DNA of 64,000 bases from Micrococcus porci (GCF_020097155.1 NZ_CP083691.1:1178001-1242000); one strand, 5' to 3'; positions 38,011-47,837 are shown, counted from the first letter of the stretch. Numbers and translations are program-made. Notes: generated by a model from the sequence alone, not told the origin.

Positions 38011-39111
38011 ATGTCCGTTCCCACCGCCTCCGCCCCGTCCACCGTCGGCCTCGGCATGCCGCAGGTGCCCCGCACCCGCCGCTCCCGCGAGGAGGTCGAG
38101 GCCGCCGCGCCCGTGGCCGGGGACAAGCGCGTCCTGCTGGCCGCGCCCCGCGGCTACTGTGCCGGCGTGGACCGCGCCGTCGTCGCCGTGGAGAAGGCCC
38201 TGGAGCACCACGGCGCTCCCGTGTACGTGCGCAAGGAGATCGTGCACAACCGGCACGTCGTGGACACCCTGACCGAGCGCGGCGCGGTGTTCGTCCAGGA
38301 GCTGGACGAGGTGCCCGCCGGCGCGCTCACCGTGTTCTCCGCCCACGGCGTGTCCCCGGCCGTGGTCGCCGAGGCGGCGGAGCGGGACCTGCAGACCATC
38401 GACGCCACCTGCCCCCTGGTGACCAAGGTGCACCGCGAGGCCGTGCGCTTCGCCCGGCAGGACAAGCGGATCCTGCTGATCGGGCACACCGGCCACGAGG
38501 AGGTCGAGGGAACCTACGGGGAGGCGCCGGAGCACACCACGGTGATCAACGACGTCGAGGAGGCCCGCACCGTCCAGGTGGACGACCCGGACAACCTCAT
38601 CTGGCTCTCCCAGACGACGCTCTCCGTGGACGAGACCCTGGAGATCGTGGCGGTACTGCGCGAGCGGTTCCCGAACCTGCAGGACCCGCCCTCGGACGAC
38701 ATCTGCTACGCCACCTCCAACCGCCAGGCGGCGATCAAGAGGATCTCGCCGCAGTGCGACCTCGTGATCATCGTCGGCTCGGCGAACTCCTCGAACTCCG
38801 TGCGCCTCAAGGAGGTCGCCCTGGAGTACGGCGCGGCCCGGGCCGAGCGCGTGGACTTCGCCTCCCAGGTGGACGAGTCCTGGTTCGAGGGCGTGGCCAC
38901 CGTCGGCCTGTCCTCGGGCGCCTCCGTGCCGGAGGTGCTGGTGCAGGACGTGCTGGCCCTCCTGGCCGACTACGGCTATGGGCAGGTCGAGGAGGTCGTC
39001 ACCGCGGAGGAGGACATCATCTTCTCCCTGCCCAAGGAGCTGCGCGCCCAGCTCAAGCAGGCCGGGGACGAGGAGCGCTCCCTGGGCGGGCGGCGTCGCC
39101 CCGCCGAGTGA
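38011..39111 (+). CDS. ispH: 4-hydroxy-3-methylbut-2-enyl diphosphate reductase
   Basis: 366 residues. Last step of the MEP isoprenoid pathway. Three [4Fe-4S] cysteines are in '[12 protein letters not shown]', '[11 protein letters not shown]' and '[11 protein letters not shown]'; the substrate-binding 'EIVHNRHVV', 'FSAHGVSP' and '[10 protein letters not shown]' are intact. ATG 38011 is preferred to ATG 38002 because TAGCAT (37998-38003) is the -10 of a leaderless message. The first 40 residues are an extension before the core. Confidence 0.97.
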   Translation: MSVPTASAPSTVGLGMPQVPRTRRSREEVEAAAPVAGDKRVLLAAPRGYCAGVDRAVVAVEKALEHHGAPVYVRKEIVHNRHVVDTLTERGAVFVQELDEVPAGALTVFSAHGVSPAVVAEAAERDLQTIDATCPLVTKVHREAVRFARQDKRILLIGHTGHEEVEGTYGEAPEHTTVINDVEEARTVQVDDPDNLIWLSQTTLSVDETLEIVAVLRERFPNLQDPPSDDICYATSNRQAAIKRISPQCDLVIIVGSANSSNSVRLKEVALEYGAARAERVDFASQVDESWFEGVATVGLSSGASVPEVLVQDVLALLADYGYGQVEEVVTAEEDIIFSLPKELRAQLKQAGDEERSLGGRRRPAE

Positions 39112-39647
39112 CCGGGCAGGCCGGGCCCGCCCGGGCCCTCCTGGACCTGGCGGGCACGGCGGTGGTGGTGATGGGCGTGTCCGGCTCCGGCAAGACCGTG
39201 CTGGCGCAGCGCCTGGCCCAGGCGCTGGGCGTGCCGTTCGCCGAGGGGGACGAGTTCCACTCGGCCGAGGCCGTGGCCAGGATGGCCGGCGGCACCCCGC
39301 TCACCGACGAGGACCGGGGGCCGTGGCTGCGCCGGATCCGGGACTGGATGGGCTCCGGGGTGGCCGCGCGTGGGGCCGTGGTCACCTGCTCCGCGCTGAA
39401 GCGCTCCTACCGGGACGTGCTGCGCGAGGCCCCCGTGCGGGTGGTGTTCCTCCACGTGGAGACCCCGGCGGAGCAGGTCCTGCACCGCATGGAGCGCCGC
39501 CGACACTTCATGCCGCCCGCGCTGCTGCCCGGCCAGCTGGCGACCCTCGAGCCGCTGGAGGCCGACGAGGAGGGGGTCGTCCTGGCGAACGACTCCACCA
39601 TGGAGGAGCTCACGGAGCGCGCGCTGCGAGCCCTCGCCGACCTCTGA
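39108..39647 (+). CDS. gntK: Gluconokinase (carbohydrate kinase, AAA-type)
   Basis: 179 residues. P-loop GVSGSGKT near residues 25-32, '[31 protein letters not shown]' (core GDEFHS...GxPLTDEDR, gluconate site) and '[17 protein letters not shown]' are diagnostic of GntK, which makes 6-phosphogluconate. GTG 39108 overlaps the ispH stop (GTGA), so the two are coupled. No gluconate permease is nearby. Confidence 0.93.
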   Translation: MTGQAGPARALLDLAGTAVVVMGVSGSGKTVLAQRLAQALGVPFAEGDEFHSAEAVARMAGGTPLTDEDRGPWLRRIRDWMGSGVAARGAVVTCSALKRSYRDVLREAPVRVVFLHVETPAEQVLHRMERRRHFMPPALLPGQLATLEPLEADEEGVVLANDSTMEELTERALRALADL

Positions 39648-39701
39648 CCGGGCCCGGGTGTCACGGCCGAGCCCGGGGGGCGCTCCGGGGGCGGCCAGGG
39701 C

Positions 39702-41054
39702 TCAGGCGGTGCGGCGGTCCGTGTCCCAGGCGGCGTCCTCGGTCCACTCGTCGTCCTCCCAGAGGGGGGACTCCTCGAAGGCCGGGGCGGGCTCGGGGCG
39801 ATCCTCTGCGGCCGCGGAGCCGGCCGGGGTCCAGCCCTCGTCCACGGGTCCGTCCCCGTCCACCAGCTCCGGCGCGGTGAGCGGGCGCGGGGCGTTGTCC
39901 ACGCTGCGCACGTCCGCGAGGGCGGGCAGCCCCGGGTCCGCCTCGCGGAGGGTGCGGGCGGCGGGGAGCACGCGGGACTCGACGTTGCCGACCAGCCGGT
40001 TGTAGCCGTCCACGGCGGCCCGCAGGGAGCCGCCCATCCTGTCCAGGTGGGAGCCCATGGTGCCGAGGCGGTCGTAGAGCTCGCGCGCGCCGGAGACGAT
40101 CAGCTGCGCGTTCTCCGCGAGGCGCTCCTGCCGCCAGGCATAGGCCACGGACTTGAGCGCGGTGAGCAGGGAGACCGGCGCCACCAGCGCGACGTTCCGG
40201 GAGAACGCGTGGTCCAGCAGGGCGCCGTCCGCGTCCAGGGCGGCGGCCAGAAGGGACTCCGCGGGCAGGAAGCACAGCACCAGCTCGGGGGAGCGCTCGA
40301 GCCCGGTCCAGTACGCCTTGGCGGAGAGGGCGTCCACATGGCGACGCACGGCCGCGGCGTGCCGGGCGTTCAGCGCGGCCCGGCGCTCGGCCGCCTCCTC
40401 TCCGGGCTCCTCCGCGAGGGCCCCGGCGGCCAGGGCGTCCCCGATGGGGGCCTTCGCGTCCACGGCGAGGGTCTTGCCGCCGGGCAGGGAGACGAGCAGG
40501 TCCGGGCGCAGGCGCTCGCCGTCCCGGCCGGTCATGGTGGTCTGCTCGGAGAAGTCCACGTGGTGCAGCATGCCCGCGGCCTCGACCACGCGGCGCAGCT
40601 GAGCCTCGCCCCAGTGCCCGCGCGCGGACGTGGACTTCAGCGTGGCCATGAGGGAGGCGGTCTGGTTCAGCAGGTCGCGGTCGTTCGCGGCGGCCGTGCG
40701 CAGCTGCTCGCCGAGGCGGCCGAACTGCGCGGCGCGGTCGCGCTCCAGCACGCCCACCTGCTCCTGCAGCGCCCCGAGCTGCCGGCCCAGCGGGGCGAGG
40801 GTCTCCAGCACCCGGGCGTCCGTGCGGGCGCGCTCGGCGTCCTCCGCACGCTGCTGGGTGAGCGCCCGGGACTCGGCGCGGGCCCCGGCCAGCTCCTCCC
40901 GGACGGCCGCGTGCTCGCGGCGCAGGGCATCCAGCTCGGCCCCGGCGGAGCCGTCGGCGGCCCCGTCCATGCGGCGCCACATCAGCCATGCGCCCACGGC
41001 GGCGCCCACCAGCAGCCCCAGGGCCAGCGTGATCACGAGGGTCAGGAAGTCCAT
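39702..41054 (-). CDS. rmuC: DNA recombination protein RmuC
   Basis: 450 residues from ATG 41054. An N-terminal transmembrane helix (about 3-25) and a coiled coil (35-120) precede the conserved nuclease-like domain: '[24 protein letters not shown]', '[23 protein letters not shown]', '[14 protein letters not shown]' and '[21 protein letters not shown]' (cores RGxWGE, PDxxV...VDAKxP). RmuC limits DNA inversions and acts on DNA ends. C-terminal 60 residues are acidic and disordered. Confidence 0.95.
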   Translation of the reverse strand: MDFLTLVITLALGLLVGAAVGAWLMWRRMDGAADGSAGAELDALRREHAAVREELAGARAESRALTQQRAEDAERARTDARVLETLAPLGRQLGALQEQVGVLERDRAAQFGRLGEQLRTAAANDRDLLNQTASLMATLKSTSARGHWGEAQLRRVVEAAGMLHHVDFSEQTTMTGRDGERLRPDLLVSLPGGKTLAVDAKAPIGDALAAGALAEEPGEEAAERRAALNARHAAAVRRHVDALSAKAYWTGLERSPELVLCFLPAESLLAAALDADGALLDHAFSRNVALVAPVSLLTALKSVAYAWRQERLAENAQLIVSGARELYDRLGTMGSHLDRMGGSLRAAVDGYNRLVGNVESRVLPAARTLREADPGLPALADVRSVDNAPRPLTAPELVDGDGPVDEGWTPAGSAAAEDRPEPAPAFEESPLWEDDEWTEDAAWDTDRRTA

Positions 41055-41135
41055 GCCGACCACTGTCCCACCGGGGCCGGACACGCTAAGGGGCGGCGCG
41101 CCGTCGTCGGGCGCCCGGGCAATCTGACCCCGGAC

Positions 41136-41576
41136 TCAGCTGATCTGCCCGAACAGGGGGTTGTGGCCGTTGGCCACGATGTGCGGCTCGCCCTCGATCC
41201 GGCCGGTGATCTCCGTGCCGGGGATGCCGGGCACGTACTCGAACACGAGGCGGACGGACTGCACGGCGCCGGCGTCGAACGCCTCGACGGCCACGGCCGG
41301 GCGCGGGCCCTGCGGGGTCTGCACCTCGCCGTCGAACACGGCGACGGCGCGCTGGGGGAGCGGCTGGATCCGGCCGACCTCGGCGGCGGCCTGCTCCGGG
41401 GCCAGGTCGGGCAGGGTCCACATGCCGCGGGCGCCGTCTGCGGTGACCGCGAGGATCGTCGGGTCGAACACGGCCTGCCGGGTGAGGGTGTCGAACACGT
41501 GGTCCACGGCCAGGGAGACCAGCGGGAGGATCTCGTGGGTGGGCGGGGTCACGGGGGTCTCAGGAGTCTGGCTCAC
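41136..41576 (-). CDS. Hypothetical protein
   Basis: 146 residues, soluble, acidic, no signal peptide. Contains '[21 protein letters not shown]', 'GMWTLPDL' and '[14 protein letters not shown]' at the end. Not recognised. Leaderless start: TAGCGT (rc of 41584-41589) is eight bases before the GTG. Divergent from the macrodomain gene, whose ATG is 73 bases away. Confidence 0.7.
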   Translation of the reverse strand: MSQTPETPVTPPTHEILPLVSLAVDHVFDTLTRQAVFDPTILAVTADGARGMWTLPDLAPEQAAAEVGRIQPLPQRAVAVFDGEVQTPQGPRPAVAVEAFDAGAVQSVRLVFEYVPGIPGTEITGRIEGEPHIVANGHNPLFGQIS

Positions 41577-41648
41577 GTCCCCGACGCTACCGCGCGCCGG
41601 CCCGCCGCACCTGTCCCGGCCGGGGCGCTCGTGCCTACGGTGGCCGGC

Positions 41649-42176
41649 ATGAAGTTGAGCATCGCCCCCGGGGACATCACCGCCACGCACGCCGACGCGA
41701 TCGTGAACGCCGCCAACTCCACCCTGCTCGGCGGCGGAGGCGTGGACGGCGCCATCCACCGGCGCGGCGGTCCCGAGATCCTGGCCGAGTGCCGCCGCCT
41801 GCGCGAGACCGACCTGCCGGACGGGCTGCCCGCCGGGCAGGCCGTGGCGACGACGGCGGGGCGCCTGCCCGCGCGCTGGGTCATCCACACGGTGGGCCCG
41901 GTGTGGGCCAAGACCATCGACAAGTCCGACACCCTCGCCTCGTGCTACCGCGAGTCCCTGCGGGTGGCCCGCGAGCTGGGCGCCCGCACGGTGGCCTTCC
42001 CGGCGATCTCGGCGGGCGTCTACGGATGGCCCATGGACGACGCCGCGCGCATCGCCGTCGAGACCTCACACGCCATGGCGGACGAGGTGGGCGACGTGGT
42101 CGAGGAGGTGCTGTTCGTGCCCTTCGGGGACCGGGCCGAGGCCGCGTTCCGTGCGGCGCTCGAGCATCTCACCTGA
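41649..42176 (+). CDS. Macrodomain protein (O-acetyl-ADP-ribose deacetylase-like)
   Basis: 175 residues, a single macrodomain. '[24 protein letters not shown]' (ADP-ribose loop with catalytic Asn-Ala-Ala-Asn and GGGVDGAIH) and '[21 protein letters not shown]' (diphosphate loop) match YmdB/MacroD-type hydrolases that remove ADP-ribose or deacetylate O-acetyl-ADP-ribose. TACGGT (41636-41641) is eight bases before the ATG, so probably leaderless. Confidence 0.95.
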   Translation: MKLSIAPGDITATHADAIVNAANSTLLGGGGVDGAIHRRGGPEILAECRRLRETDLPDGLPAGQAVATTAGRLPARWVIHTVGPVWAKTIDKSDTLASCYRESLRVARELGARTVAFPAISAGVYGWPMDDAARIAVETSHAMADEVGDVVEEVLFVPFGDRAEAAFRAALEHLT

Positions 42177-42196
42177 GCTCCTCCGCTGAGCCGCCC

Positions 42197-42871
42197 CTAC
42201 AGCCACCCGCGGTCGCGGGCGACCGTCGCGGCCTCGCCGCGCGTGCTGGTGGCCGTCTTGCCGATTGCCGCGCTCAGATGGTTGCGCACCGTGCCCGCCG
42301 AGAGGTGCAGGCGCCCGGCGATCGCCCGGACGGAGGCCCCCGTGAGCGCTTCGCGCAGCACGTCGACCTCCCGCGGGGTCAGCGGGCTCGGACCCGCCGC
42401 GAGGGTGTCCACCGCGAGCGAGGGATCCACCACGCGCTCGCCGCGGGCCACCGCGCGCACGGCGTCGGCGAGCTGCTCGGCCGGGGTGTCCTTGACCACG
42501 AATCCCCGGGCCCCGGCGGCCAGGGCACGTTCCAGGTAGCCGGGACGGCCGAAGGTCGTCACCATCAGCACGGCGCAGCCCAGGCCACGGTCCCGGATCC
42601 GGCGCAGGGCCTCGAGCCCGTCCACCCCGGGCATCTCGATGTCCAGCAGCGCGACGTCCACGTCATGGGTCTCGACCGCGTCCGCCACCTCGTCCCCGGA
42701 GGCCGCCTGGGCGACGACGGTCAGGTCCGGCTCGGTGTCCAGGAGGGCGGCCAGGGCACCGCGCACGAGCGCCTGGTCGTCGGCCAGCAGCAGGCGCAGC
42801 GGAGCCCCGGGTCCGAGACCGGCTGCGGGCGGCGACGCCGGGGACGGGGCCGGGTCGGCTGACTCTCTCAT
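42197..42871 (-). CDS. LuxR/NarL family response regulator
   Basis: 224 residues. Receiver domain with acidic pocket 'LLADDQALVRGAL', phosphoacceptor Asp in 'VALLDIEMPGVDGLE', Thr in 'MVTTFGRPGYLERAL' and Lys in 'VVKDTPAEQL'; a LuxR HTH follows ('LTPREVDVLREALTGASVRAIAGRLHLSAGTVRNHLS'; core LTPREV...TVRNHLS). Its ATG overlaps the kinase stop by four bases. Last gene of the operon 42197-45850; likely controls the exporter encoded with it. Confidence 0.95.
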   Translation of the reverse strand: MRESADPAPSPASPPAAGLGPGAPLRLLLADDQALVRGALAALLDTEPDLTVVAQAASGDEVADAVETHDVDVALLDIEMPGVDGLEALRRIRDRGLGCAVLMVTTFGRPGYLERALAAGARGFVVKDTPAEQLADAVRAVARGERVVDPSLAVDTLAAGPSPLTPREVDVLREALTGASVRAIAGRLHLSAGTVRNHLSAAIGKTATSTRGEAATVARDRGWL

Positions 42872-44094
42872 GCGTCCATCCTGCCCTCGGTGGCGGGCAG
42901 GACCCCGCGCGCGGCCTCCGGCGTGGTCCCGCCCCAGTGCACGGCCACGCCGGTGCCGGCCCCGCCCAGCCCCGGCCCCACCTCGAGGCGCGCGCCCTCC
43001 GCGGCCGCCCGCTCGGCGAGGGTGCGGGGGCCCACGCCCGCGACGACGGCGGCCGGCAGCCCGGCGCCGTCGTCGAGCACCGCCACGTGGTGGGCGTCCA
43101 GGCTGATGCGCACCCGGCGGGCCCCGGCGTGGCGGAGCACGTTGGTCACGGCCTCGCGCACGATCCACGCGGCCAGGGCGCGGCGACGCTGCGGCACCTC
43201 GGTGACCGCGCCGGGCGGCGGGGCCTCGACGGCCATCCCGGCGTCCCGCAGCGCCCCCACGGAGAGGGAGAGCTGCCCACCCAGCTCCGGGGCGGCGAGC
43301 TCGGCGACGGCGGCCCGCGCCTCGGCGAGGGCCGTGCGGGACAGGGCGATCACCTCGGCGGCCTCCTCCTTGGCCCGGGCGGGGTCCGTGTCGATCAGCC
43401 GGTGCACGAGCTGGGTCTTGACGTTGATGGTGGTCAGGGAGTGGCCCAGGATGTCGTGCAGATCCCGACCGAGCCGTTCCCGCTGGCCGGCGAGGTCGAG
43501 TTCATGCGTCATCTCCACGACCCGGTCGTCCCGGGCGATCGCCAGGCGCATGCCCACCAGCACCACCAGGAGGACGGCGAGGTTGCCCAGCACGACGGGC
43601 AGGGCCGGATCGCCGGGGAAGAACAGCAGCCCGGTCGCCAGCGCCGCGGCCATCGTGGCCCCGGCGCCGGTCAGGCCCACGCGCAGCCGGTGGGGGAAGA
43701 TCCACGTCGCCACGAGGAAGGGGGAGTAGAGCAGGGCGTGGACGCCCAGGATCCGGGTCAGCACGGCCACACACCCGGCGAGCACGAACCAGGTGAGGAC
43801 CGTGTTGGCCCAGGCCGGCCACGCGCGCACCGGGCGCGGCACCACGAACGCGGCCAGGTAGACGAGGATGAAGACCGCGATGGCCGCCACCCCCAGGATC
43901 GCCTCGCCCCGCCCGTCCCCGGGAGTGAACGCCCGGCGGAGGAGCTCGACGAGGACGAAGCCGAAGCTGATGAGCCACACCCCGGCGAACCCCATCGTGG
44001 ACGGCCACAGGTGCAGCGGCAGGACGGCGGGGTCGTGCTCCGCCGTGCCGACCGTCGGGCGGGCCGGCGCCGGGGGTCCGCCGGCGGGGCTCAT
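42868..44094 (-). CDS. Sensor histidine kinase (HisKA_3/DesK-type)
   Basis: 408 residues. About six transmembrane segments (40-200) with no large sensor domain, then a dimerisation helix with phosphorylated His in 'GRDLHDILGHSLTTI' and an HATPase domain: 'IVREAVTNVLRHAGAR' (N box) and 'VAVLDDGAGLPAAV' (G1). DesK-like kinases commonly sense the membrane or membrane-active drugs. ATG overlaps the ABC permease stop by four bases. Confidence 0.93.
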   Translation of the reverse strand: MSPAGGPPAPARPTVGTAEHDPAVLPLHLWPSTMGFAGVWLISFGFVLVELLRRAFTPGDGRGEAILGVAAIAVFILVYLAAFVVPRPVRAWPAWANTVLTWFVLAGCVAVLTRILGVHALLYSPFLVATWIFPHRLRVGLTGAGATMAAALATGLLFFPGDPALPVVLGNLAVLLVVLVGMRLAIARDDRVVEMTHELDLAGQRERLGRDLHDILGHSLTTINVKTQLVHRLIDTDPARAKEEAAEVIALSRTALAEARAAVAELAAPELGGQLSLSVGALRDAGMAVEAPPPGAVTEVPQRRRALAAWIVREAVTNVLRHAGARRVRISLDAHHVAVLDDGAGLPAAVVAGVGPRTLAERAAAEGARLEVGPGLGGAGTGVAVHWGGTTPEAARGVLPATEGRMDA

Positions 44095-44882
44095 GCGCGG
44101 GCCGTCCGGGAGCGGGAGGCGAGCAGGCAGACCACCGCGAACACGGCGGTCCAGGCCAGCAGGTTCACGATCGGCAGCCACAGCGGGTCCGCGGCGGCGG
44201 GTTCCGTTCCCATCGGCGCCCTCTCTCCCTCCATCTGCGGCCACCGGGCGAGGGCGCCGGCCCCGTACACCGGAGTGAAGCGCCCGATGTCCAGCATGAT
44301 CCCCGAGAGCGGGACGAAGAGGTTCCCGAGGAAGCCGAACACCACCAGGATGCCCGACGCCGCGGACACGGCGGCCTCCGAACGGAAGAGCAGGGCGGCC
44401 GCCAGGCCGAACAGGGCGAACGGCAGCGAGGACACCAGGGCGAGGGCGCCCGTCGTGAGCCAGCGCAGCGGGCCGTCGAGCTCCGCGCCCGTGAGCGCGC
44501 CCGCGGCGAGCACGGCGAGCACAGGCAGGGCGGCCATGGCCAGGGCCACGAGGCACTTGCCGGCGAGGTAGGCGCCCGGGGTGAGCGCGGTCAGGGAGAG
44601 CTGGCGGCCCCAGCCGGACTGGCGCTCGACGGCGGCCGAGCCGGCGATCGAGGTGGTGGCCATGACCGCCCCGTACACGGCCATGCCGGTCATGGTGTAC
44701 GCGGACGCGTTCCCGTGGCCGACGGGGAGGTCTCCCCAGTCGGAGAGCGCGCCGAACATGAGGTAGAGCGCCACGGGGAGGACGACGATGAAGAACGAGC
44801 CCTCGATCATCCGCACGTTGCGGACAAACTCGCGGCGTGCATAGCCGAACAGGCGGCCGGGGGCGGTGGTGGTCGTGCTCAT
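44091..44882 (-). CDS. ABC-2 type exporter permease
   Basis: 263 residues with six hydrophobic segments. 'FVRNVRMIEGSFFIVVLPVALYLMFG' at the first helix, 'SAAVERQSGWGRQLSLTALTPGAYLAGK' (cytosolic coupling helix) and 'LVPLSGIMLDIGRF'-like late segment are typical of ABC-2 permeases for drugs or lipids. Overlaps both neighbours by four bases. Partner ATPase is upstream. Confidence 0.92.
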   Translation of the reverse strand: MSTTTTAPGRLFGYARREFVRNVRMIEGSFFIVVLPVALYLMFGALSDWGDLPVGHGNASAYTMTGMAVYGAVMATTSIAGSAAVERQSGWGRQLSLTALTPGAYLAGKCLVALAMAALPVLAVLAAGALTGAELDGPLRWLTTGALALVSSLPFALFGLAAALLFRSEAAVSAASGILVVFGFLGNLFVPLSGIMLDIGRFTPVYGAGALARWPQMEGERAPMGTEPAAADPLWLPIVNLLAWTAVFAVVCLLASRSRTARA

Positions 44883-45850
44883 GCGAGGGACTCCTGCGGC
44901 TCGGAGGGTGCCGACTGGCCGGCGTCGGTCAGGGAGAGGAACACGTCGTCGAGGGAGGCGTGGGTGATCGCCAGGTCCTCGACGAGGCGCTCGTTCAGCA
45001 GGTGGCGGGCGACGTCGTCGCCGGTGACCCGGCCCCCGGCGGGGACGCGCACGCGCAGGCGGCCGGGGGAGAGGTGCTGTGGTTCGAGCTGGACGGCGTC
45101 CCGCGGCAGGCCCAGGGCGGCGGCGAGGCGGGCGGGCGCGTCCGGATCGCCTCCGCCGCCGGCCCAGCGGCCCGTGAGGGTGACGGACCCGCCGGTGGCG
45201 AGCTCGGCGGGCGTGCCGTCCGCGTGGATCCGGCCCTCGCGCATCAGGACGATCCGATCCGCGAAGTCCTCGGCCTCGGGGAGGAAGTGGGTGGCGAACA
45301 CGATGGTGCGGCCCCGGTCCGCCTCGGCGTGCATGGTGTCCCAGAAGTCGTGGCGGGCGCGGACGTCCATGCCCGCGGTGGGCTCGTCCAGGATCAGCAG
45401 CTCGGGGTCGGTGAGCAGGGCCAGGGCGAAGCGCAGCCGCTGGCGCTCGCCGCCGGAGCATTTCTTCACTCGGCGGCCGGCCAGCCCGGTGAGGCCGGCG
45501 CGCTCGAGGGCGGCGGACACGCCGATGTGGCGGCGGTGGCAGCCGGCCACCATGGCCACGGTCTCGCGGACGCTCAGGTCCTCCAGCAGGCCGCCTGTCT
45601 GCAGCACTGCGCCCACCCGGCCCTGGCGGACGGCGGCGACGGGGTCGGAGCCGAGGATGCGGACCGTGCCGTCCGAGGGCGGGCTGAAGCCCAGGGCCAT
45701 GTCCAGCAGCGTGGTCTTGCCGGCGCCGTTGGGCCCGAGGAGGGCGAGGACTTCGCCGGCGGGGACGGTGAGGTCCACGCCGTCCACGGCCCGGACCGGT
45801 CCGAAGCGGCGGGTGAGTCCCCGGGTTGCGAGTGCGGGTGCGTTGCTCAT
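44879..45850 (-). CDS. ABC exporter ATP-binding protein (DrrA/CcmA-type)
   Basis: 323 residues. Walker A GPNGAGKTT near 39-47, signature 'CSGGERQRL', Walker B 'ELLILDEPTAGMD' and switch 'FATHFLPEAEDFADRI'. The C-terminal 100 residues carry the accessory domain of drug-export ATPases. First gene of a four-gene operon with permease, histidine kinase and response regulator, the arrangement of stress- or antibiotic-responsive exporters. An 18-bp palindrome lies 57 bases upstream. Confidence 0.94.
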   Translation of the reverse strand: MSNAPALATRGLTRRFGPVRAVDGVDLTVPAGEVLALLGPNGAGKTTLLDMALGFSPPSDGTVRILGSDPVAAVRQGRVGAVLQTGGLLEDLSVRETVAMVAGCHRRHIGVSAALERAGLTGLAGRRVKKCSGGERQRLRFALALLTDPELLILDEPTAGMDVRARHDFWDTMHAEADRGRTIVFATHFLPEAEDFADRIVLMREGRIHADGTPAELATGGSVTLTGRWAGGGGDPDAPARLAAALGLPRDAVQLEPQHLSPGRLRVRVPAGGRVTGDDVARHLLNERLVEDLAITHASLDDVFLSLTDAGQSAPSEPQESLA

Positions 45851-45906
45851 GGCTCCAGCCTCGCCGCGGGGCGCGCCCCGCGGGAGCGGCAGACGTCAGG
45901 AATGCG

Positions 45907-45924
45907 CCATGACGAATGTCATGG
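45907..45924. promoter_or_regulatory. Perfect inverted repeat CCATGAC-N4-GTCATGG
   Basis: Seven-base arms around GAAT in the divergent region between the ABC exporter operon (start 45850) and Hsp20 (start 46078). Suitable as a dimer binding site, most likely for the operon's own LuxR-type regulator. It is 57 bases from the exporter ATG and 66 bases from the Hsp20 -35. Confidence 0.5.
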
Positions 45925-45989
45925 GTGGGGCCGAGCCGCAGCGTGCGGGCTGTCCCTCAGAAAGTTGAGCGGAGTTCACGCAGATTTCT

Positions 45990-46018
45990 GGAATAGGTTC
46001 GCTGGGCGTGCTGTTGTG
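45990..46018 (+). promoter_or_regulatory. SigH/SigR-type promoter of the Hsp20 gene
   Basis: GGAATA (45990-45995), a 17-base gap and GTTGTG (46013-46018) match the promoter of the SigH/SigR family of stress sigma factors (GGAAT-N17/18-GTT). A start near 46025 gives a leader of about 53 bases with GAGGAGAG as ribosome site. Suggests induction by heat or disulfide stress rather than by HspR. Confidence 0.7.
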
Positions 46019-46077
46019 GTGATCAGACGCCGCGGTGTCAGCGGCGCCCACCCGACTCCCGAGGAGAGTGAACCGAC

Positions 46078-46593
46078 ATGGCCCGTCCCATCGATCCGTT
46101 CCGTGAGATGGAGCGTCCCTTCCGTGAGATGGAGCGCCTGGTGAACGGTCTGACGACCCGCGCGACCGGCACCGCGTCCATGCCCATGAACCTGTACCGC
46201 GAGGGCGACGCCTTCGTCGCCGAGGTCGAGCTGCCGGGCGTGGACCCGGCGTCGATCGACGTGGACGTCGAGGAGCGCACCCTGACCATCCGCGCCGAGC
46301 GCAAGGAGGCCGCCGCCTCCGAGGGCCGCCAGTGGCTGACCCGGGAGCGCTCGTCCGGCACGTTCGCCCGCCAGCTGACCCTGGGCCAGGGCCTGGCCCT
46401 GGACCGCATCGAGGCCGACTACCGCGACGGCGTGCTCGTGCTGAGCATCCCCGTGGCCGAGCAGGCCAAGCCGCGCAAGATCCAGGTGAAGCACTCCGCC
46501 GCCGACCAGGTGGAGGGCCAGGAGGTCGCCGGCCAGGAGTCCGTGCAGGACTCCGCCGCGGTCGAGGCCCCGCAGCAGCCCTCGGGCGAGTGA
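46078..46593 (+). CDS. Hsp20 family small heat shock protein
   Basis: 171 residues. A short N-terminal arm contains a near repeat of 'FREMER' (residues 7-12 and 15-20), then the alpha-crystallin domain at about 38-130 ('YREGDAFVAEVELPGVDPASIDVDVEERTLTIRAER'; core LPGVDP), with 'GTFARQLTLG' and 'YRDGVLVLSIPVAE'. The Gln/Val/Ala-rich C-terminal 40 residues are disordered. ATP-independent holdase. GAGGAGAGTG precedes the ATG. Confidence 0.95.
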   Translation: MARPIDPFREMERPFREMERLVNGLTTRATGTASMPMNLYREGDAFVAEVELPGVDPASIDVDVEERTLTIRAERKEAAASEGRQWLTRERSSGTFARQLTLGQGLALDRIEADYRDGVLVLSIPVAEQAKPRKIQVKHSAADQVEGQEVAGQESVQDSAAVEAPQQPSGE

Positions 46594-46621
46594 CCGCCTG
46601 AGCCGCTGATCGGCTGAACCG

Positions 46622-46669
46622 ACGACGCCGGCGCCGCACCTCCGCGTGGGGGTGCGGCGCCGTCGTCGT
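46622..46669 (+). terminator. Terminator after hsp20
   Basis: ACGACGCCGGCGCCGCACC pairs with GGTGCGGCGCCGTCGTCGT across a 10-base loop, one mismatch in 19. Lies 28 bases after the hsp20 stop and ends 28 bases before ychF. Confidence 0.85.
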
Positions 46670-46696
46670 GTCCGGGCGCCCCGGTAGAGTGGCTCC

Positions 46697-47782
46697 GTGG
46701 CTTTGACTATCGGATTCGTGGGACTGCCCAACGTGGGCAAGTCGACCCTGTTCAACGCGCTGACGCGCCAGACCGTGCTCGCGGCGAACTACCCGTTCGC
46801 GACGATCGAGCCGAACGTGGGCGTGGTGAACCTGCCGGACGAGCGGCTGCCCCAGCTGGCCGAGATCTTCGGCTCCGAGCGCATCCTGCCGGCCACGGTG
46901 TCCTTCGTGGACATCGCGGGCATCGTGAAGGGCGCCTCCGAGGGGGAGGGCCTGGGCAACCAGTTCCTGGCGAACATCCGCGAGGCCCACGCGATCGCCC
47001 AGGTGGTGCGCGCGTTCGACGACGGCGACGTCGTCCACGTGGACGGCAAGGTGGACCCGGCCTCGGACATGGAGACCATCAACACCGAGCTGATCATCGC
47101 CGACATGCAGACCGTGGAGAAGGCGATCCCGCGCGTCGAGAAGGAGGTCAAGGGCAAGAAGAAGGAGCCCGCCGACCTCGAGGCGCTCAAGGCCGCGCTC
47201 GCGGTGCTGGAGCGGGGCGAGACGATCTTCGCGGCGAAGGACAAGGACAAGCTGGACATGGACCGGCTGCGCGAGCTGAGCCTGCTCACCGCCAAGCCGT
47301 TCATCTACGTGTTCAACTCGGACGAGGGTGTGCTGGGGGACGAGGCCAAGCAGCAGGAGCTGCGTGATCTGGTGGCCCCCGCCGACGCTGTGTTCCTGGA
47401 CGCCAAGCTCGAGTCCGACCTCGTGGAGCTCTCTGAGGAGGAGGCCGCCGAGATGTTGGAGATGGCCGGGCAGGACGAGTCCGGGCTGGACCAGCTGGCC
47501 CGCGTGGGCTTCTCCACCCTCGGCCTGCAGACGTACCTGACGGCCGGGCCGAAGGAGACGCGTGCCTGGACCATCCCGGTCGGCGCGACGGCGCCCGAGG
47601 CCGCGGGCGTGATCCACACCGACTTCCAGCGCGGGTTCATCAAGGCAGAGATCGTGAGTTTCGATGACCTGATCGCTGCCGGCTCGATGAACGATGCCAA
47701 GGCCGCCGGCAAGGTGCGCATGGAGGGCAAGGACTACGTGATGAAGGACGGCGACGTGGTGGAGTTCCGGTTCAACGTGTGA
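46697..47782 (+). CDS. ychF: Redox-regulated ATPase YchF (Obg family)
   Basis: 361 residues. G1 loop GLPNVGKST near 8-16, 'ANYPFATIEPNVGVV', G3-like 'FVDIAGIVKGASEGEGLGNQFL' (core DIAGIVKGAS), and TGS-domain end 'MEGKDYVMKDGDVVEFRFNV'. Binds ATP and ribosomes and affects stress tolerance. GTG at 46697 is seven bases after TAGAGT (46685-46690), so leaderless. No terminator follows; the foreign segment starts directly after the stop. Confidence 0.96.
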   Translation: MALTIGFVGLPNVGKSTLFNALTRQTVLAANYPFATIEPNVGVVNLPDERLPQLAEIFGSERILPATVSFVDIAGIVKGASEGEGLGNQFLANIREAHAIAQVVRAFDDGDVVHVDGKVDPASDMETINTELIIADMQTVEKAIPRVEKEVKGKKKEPADLEALKAALAVLERGETIFAAKDKDKLDMDRLRELSLLTAKPFIYVFNSDEGVLGDEAKQQELRDLVAPADAVFLDAKLESDLVELSEEEAAEMLEMAGQDESGLDQLARVGFSTLGLQTYLTAGPKETRAWTIPVGATAPEAAGVIHTDFQRGFIKAEIVSFDDLIAAGSMNDAKAAGKVRMEGKDYVMKDGDVVEFRFNV

Positions 47783-47837
47783 TGTTACAAGCTATCTTTG
47801 AGCCACTGTACATCTAGTTAAAAAGAATCGACGTCTT

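Noticed and set aside
45960..45985. HAIR element (HspR site) before hsp20
   Set aside because: Only one half-like TTGAGC is present; the second arm ACTCAA is missing. The SigH/SigR-type promoter explains the region better.
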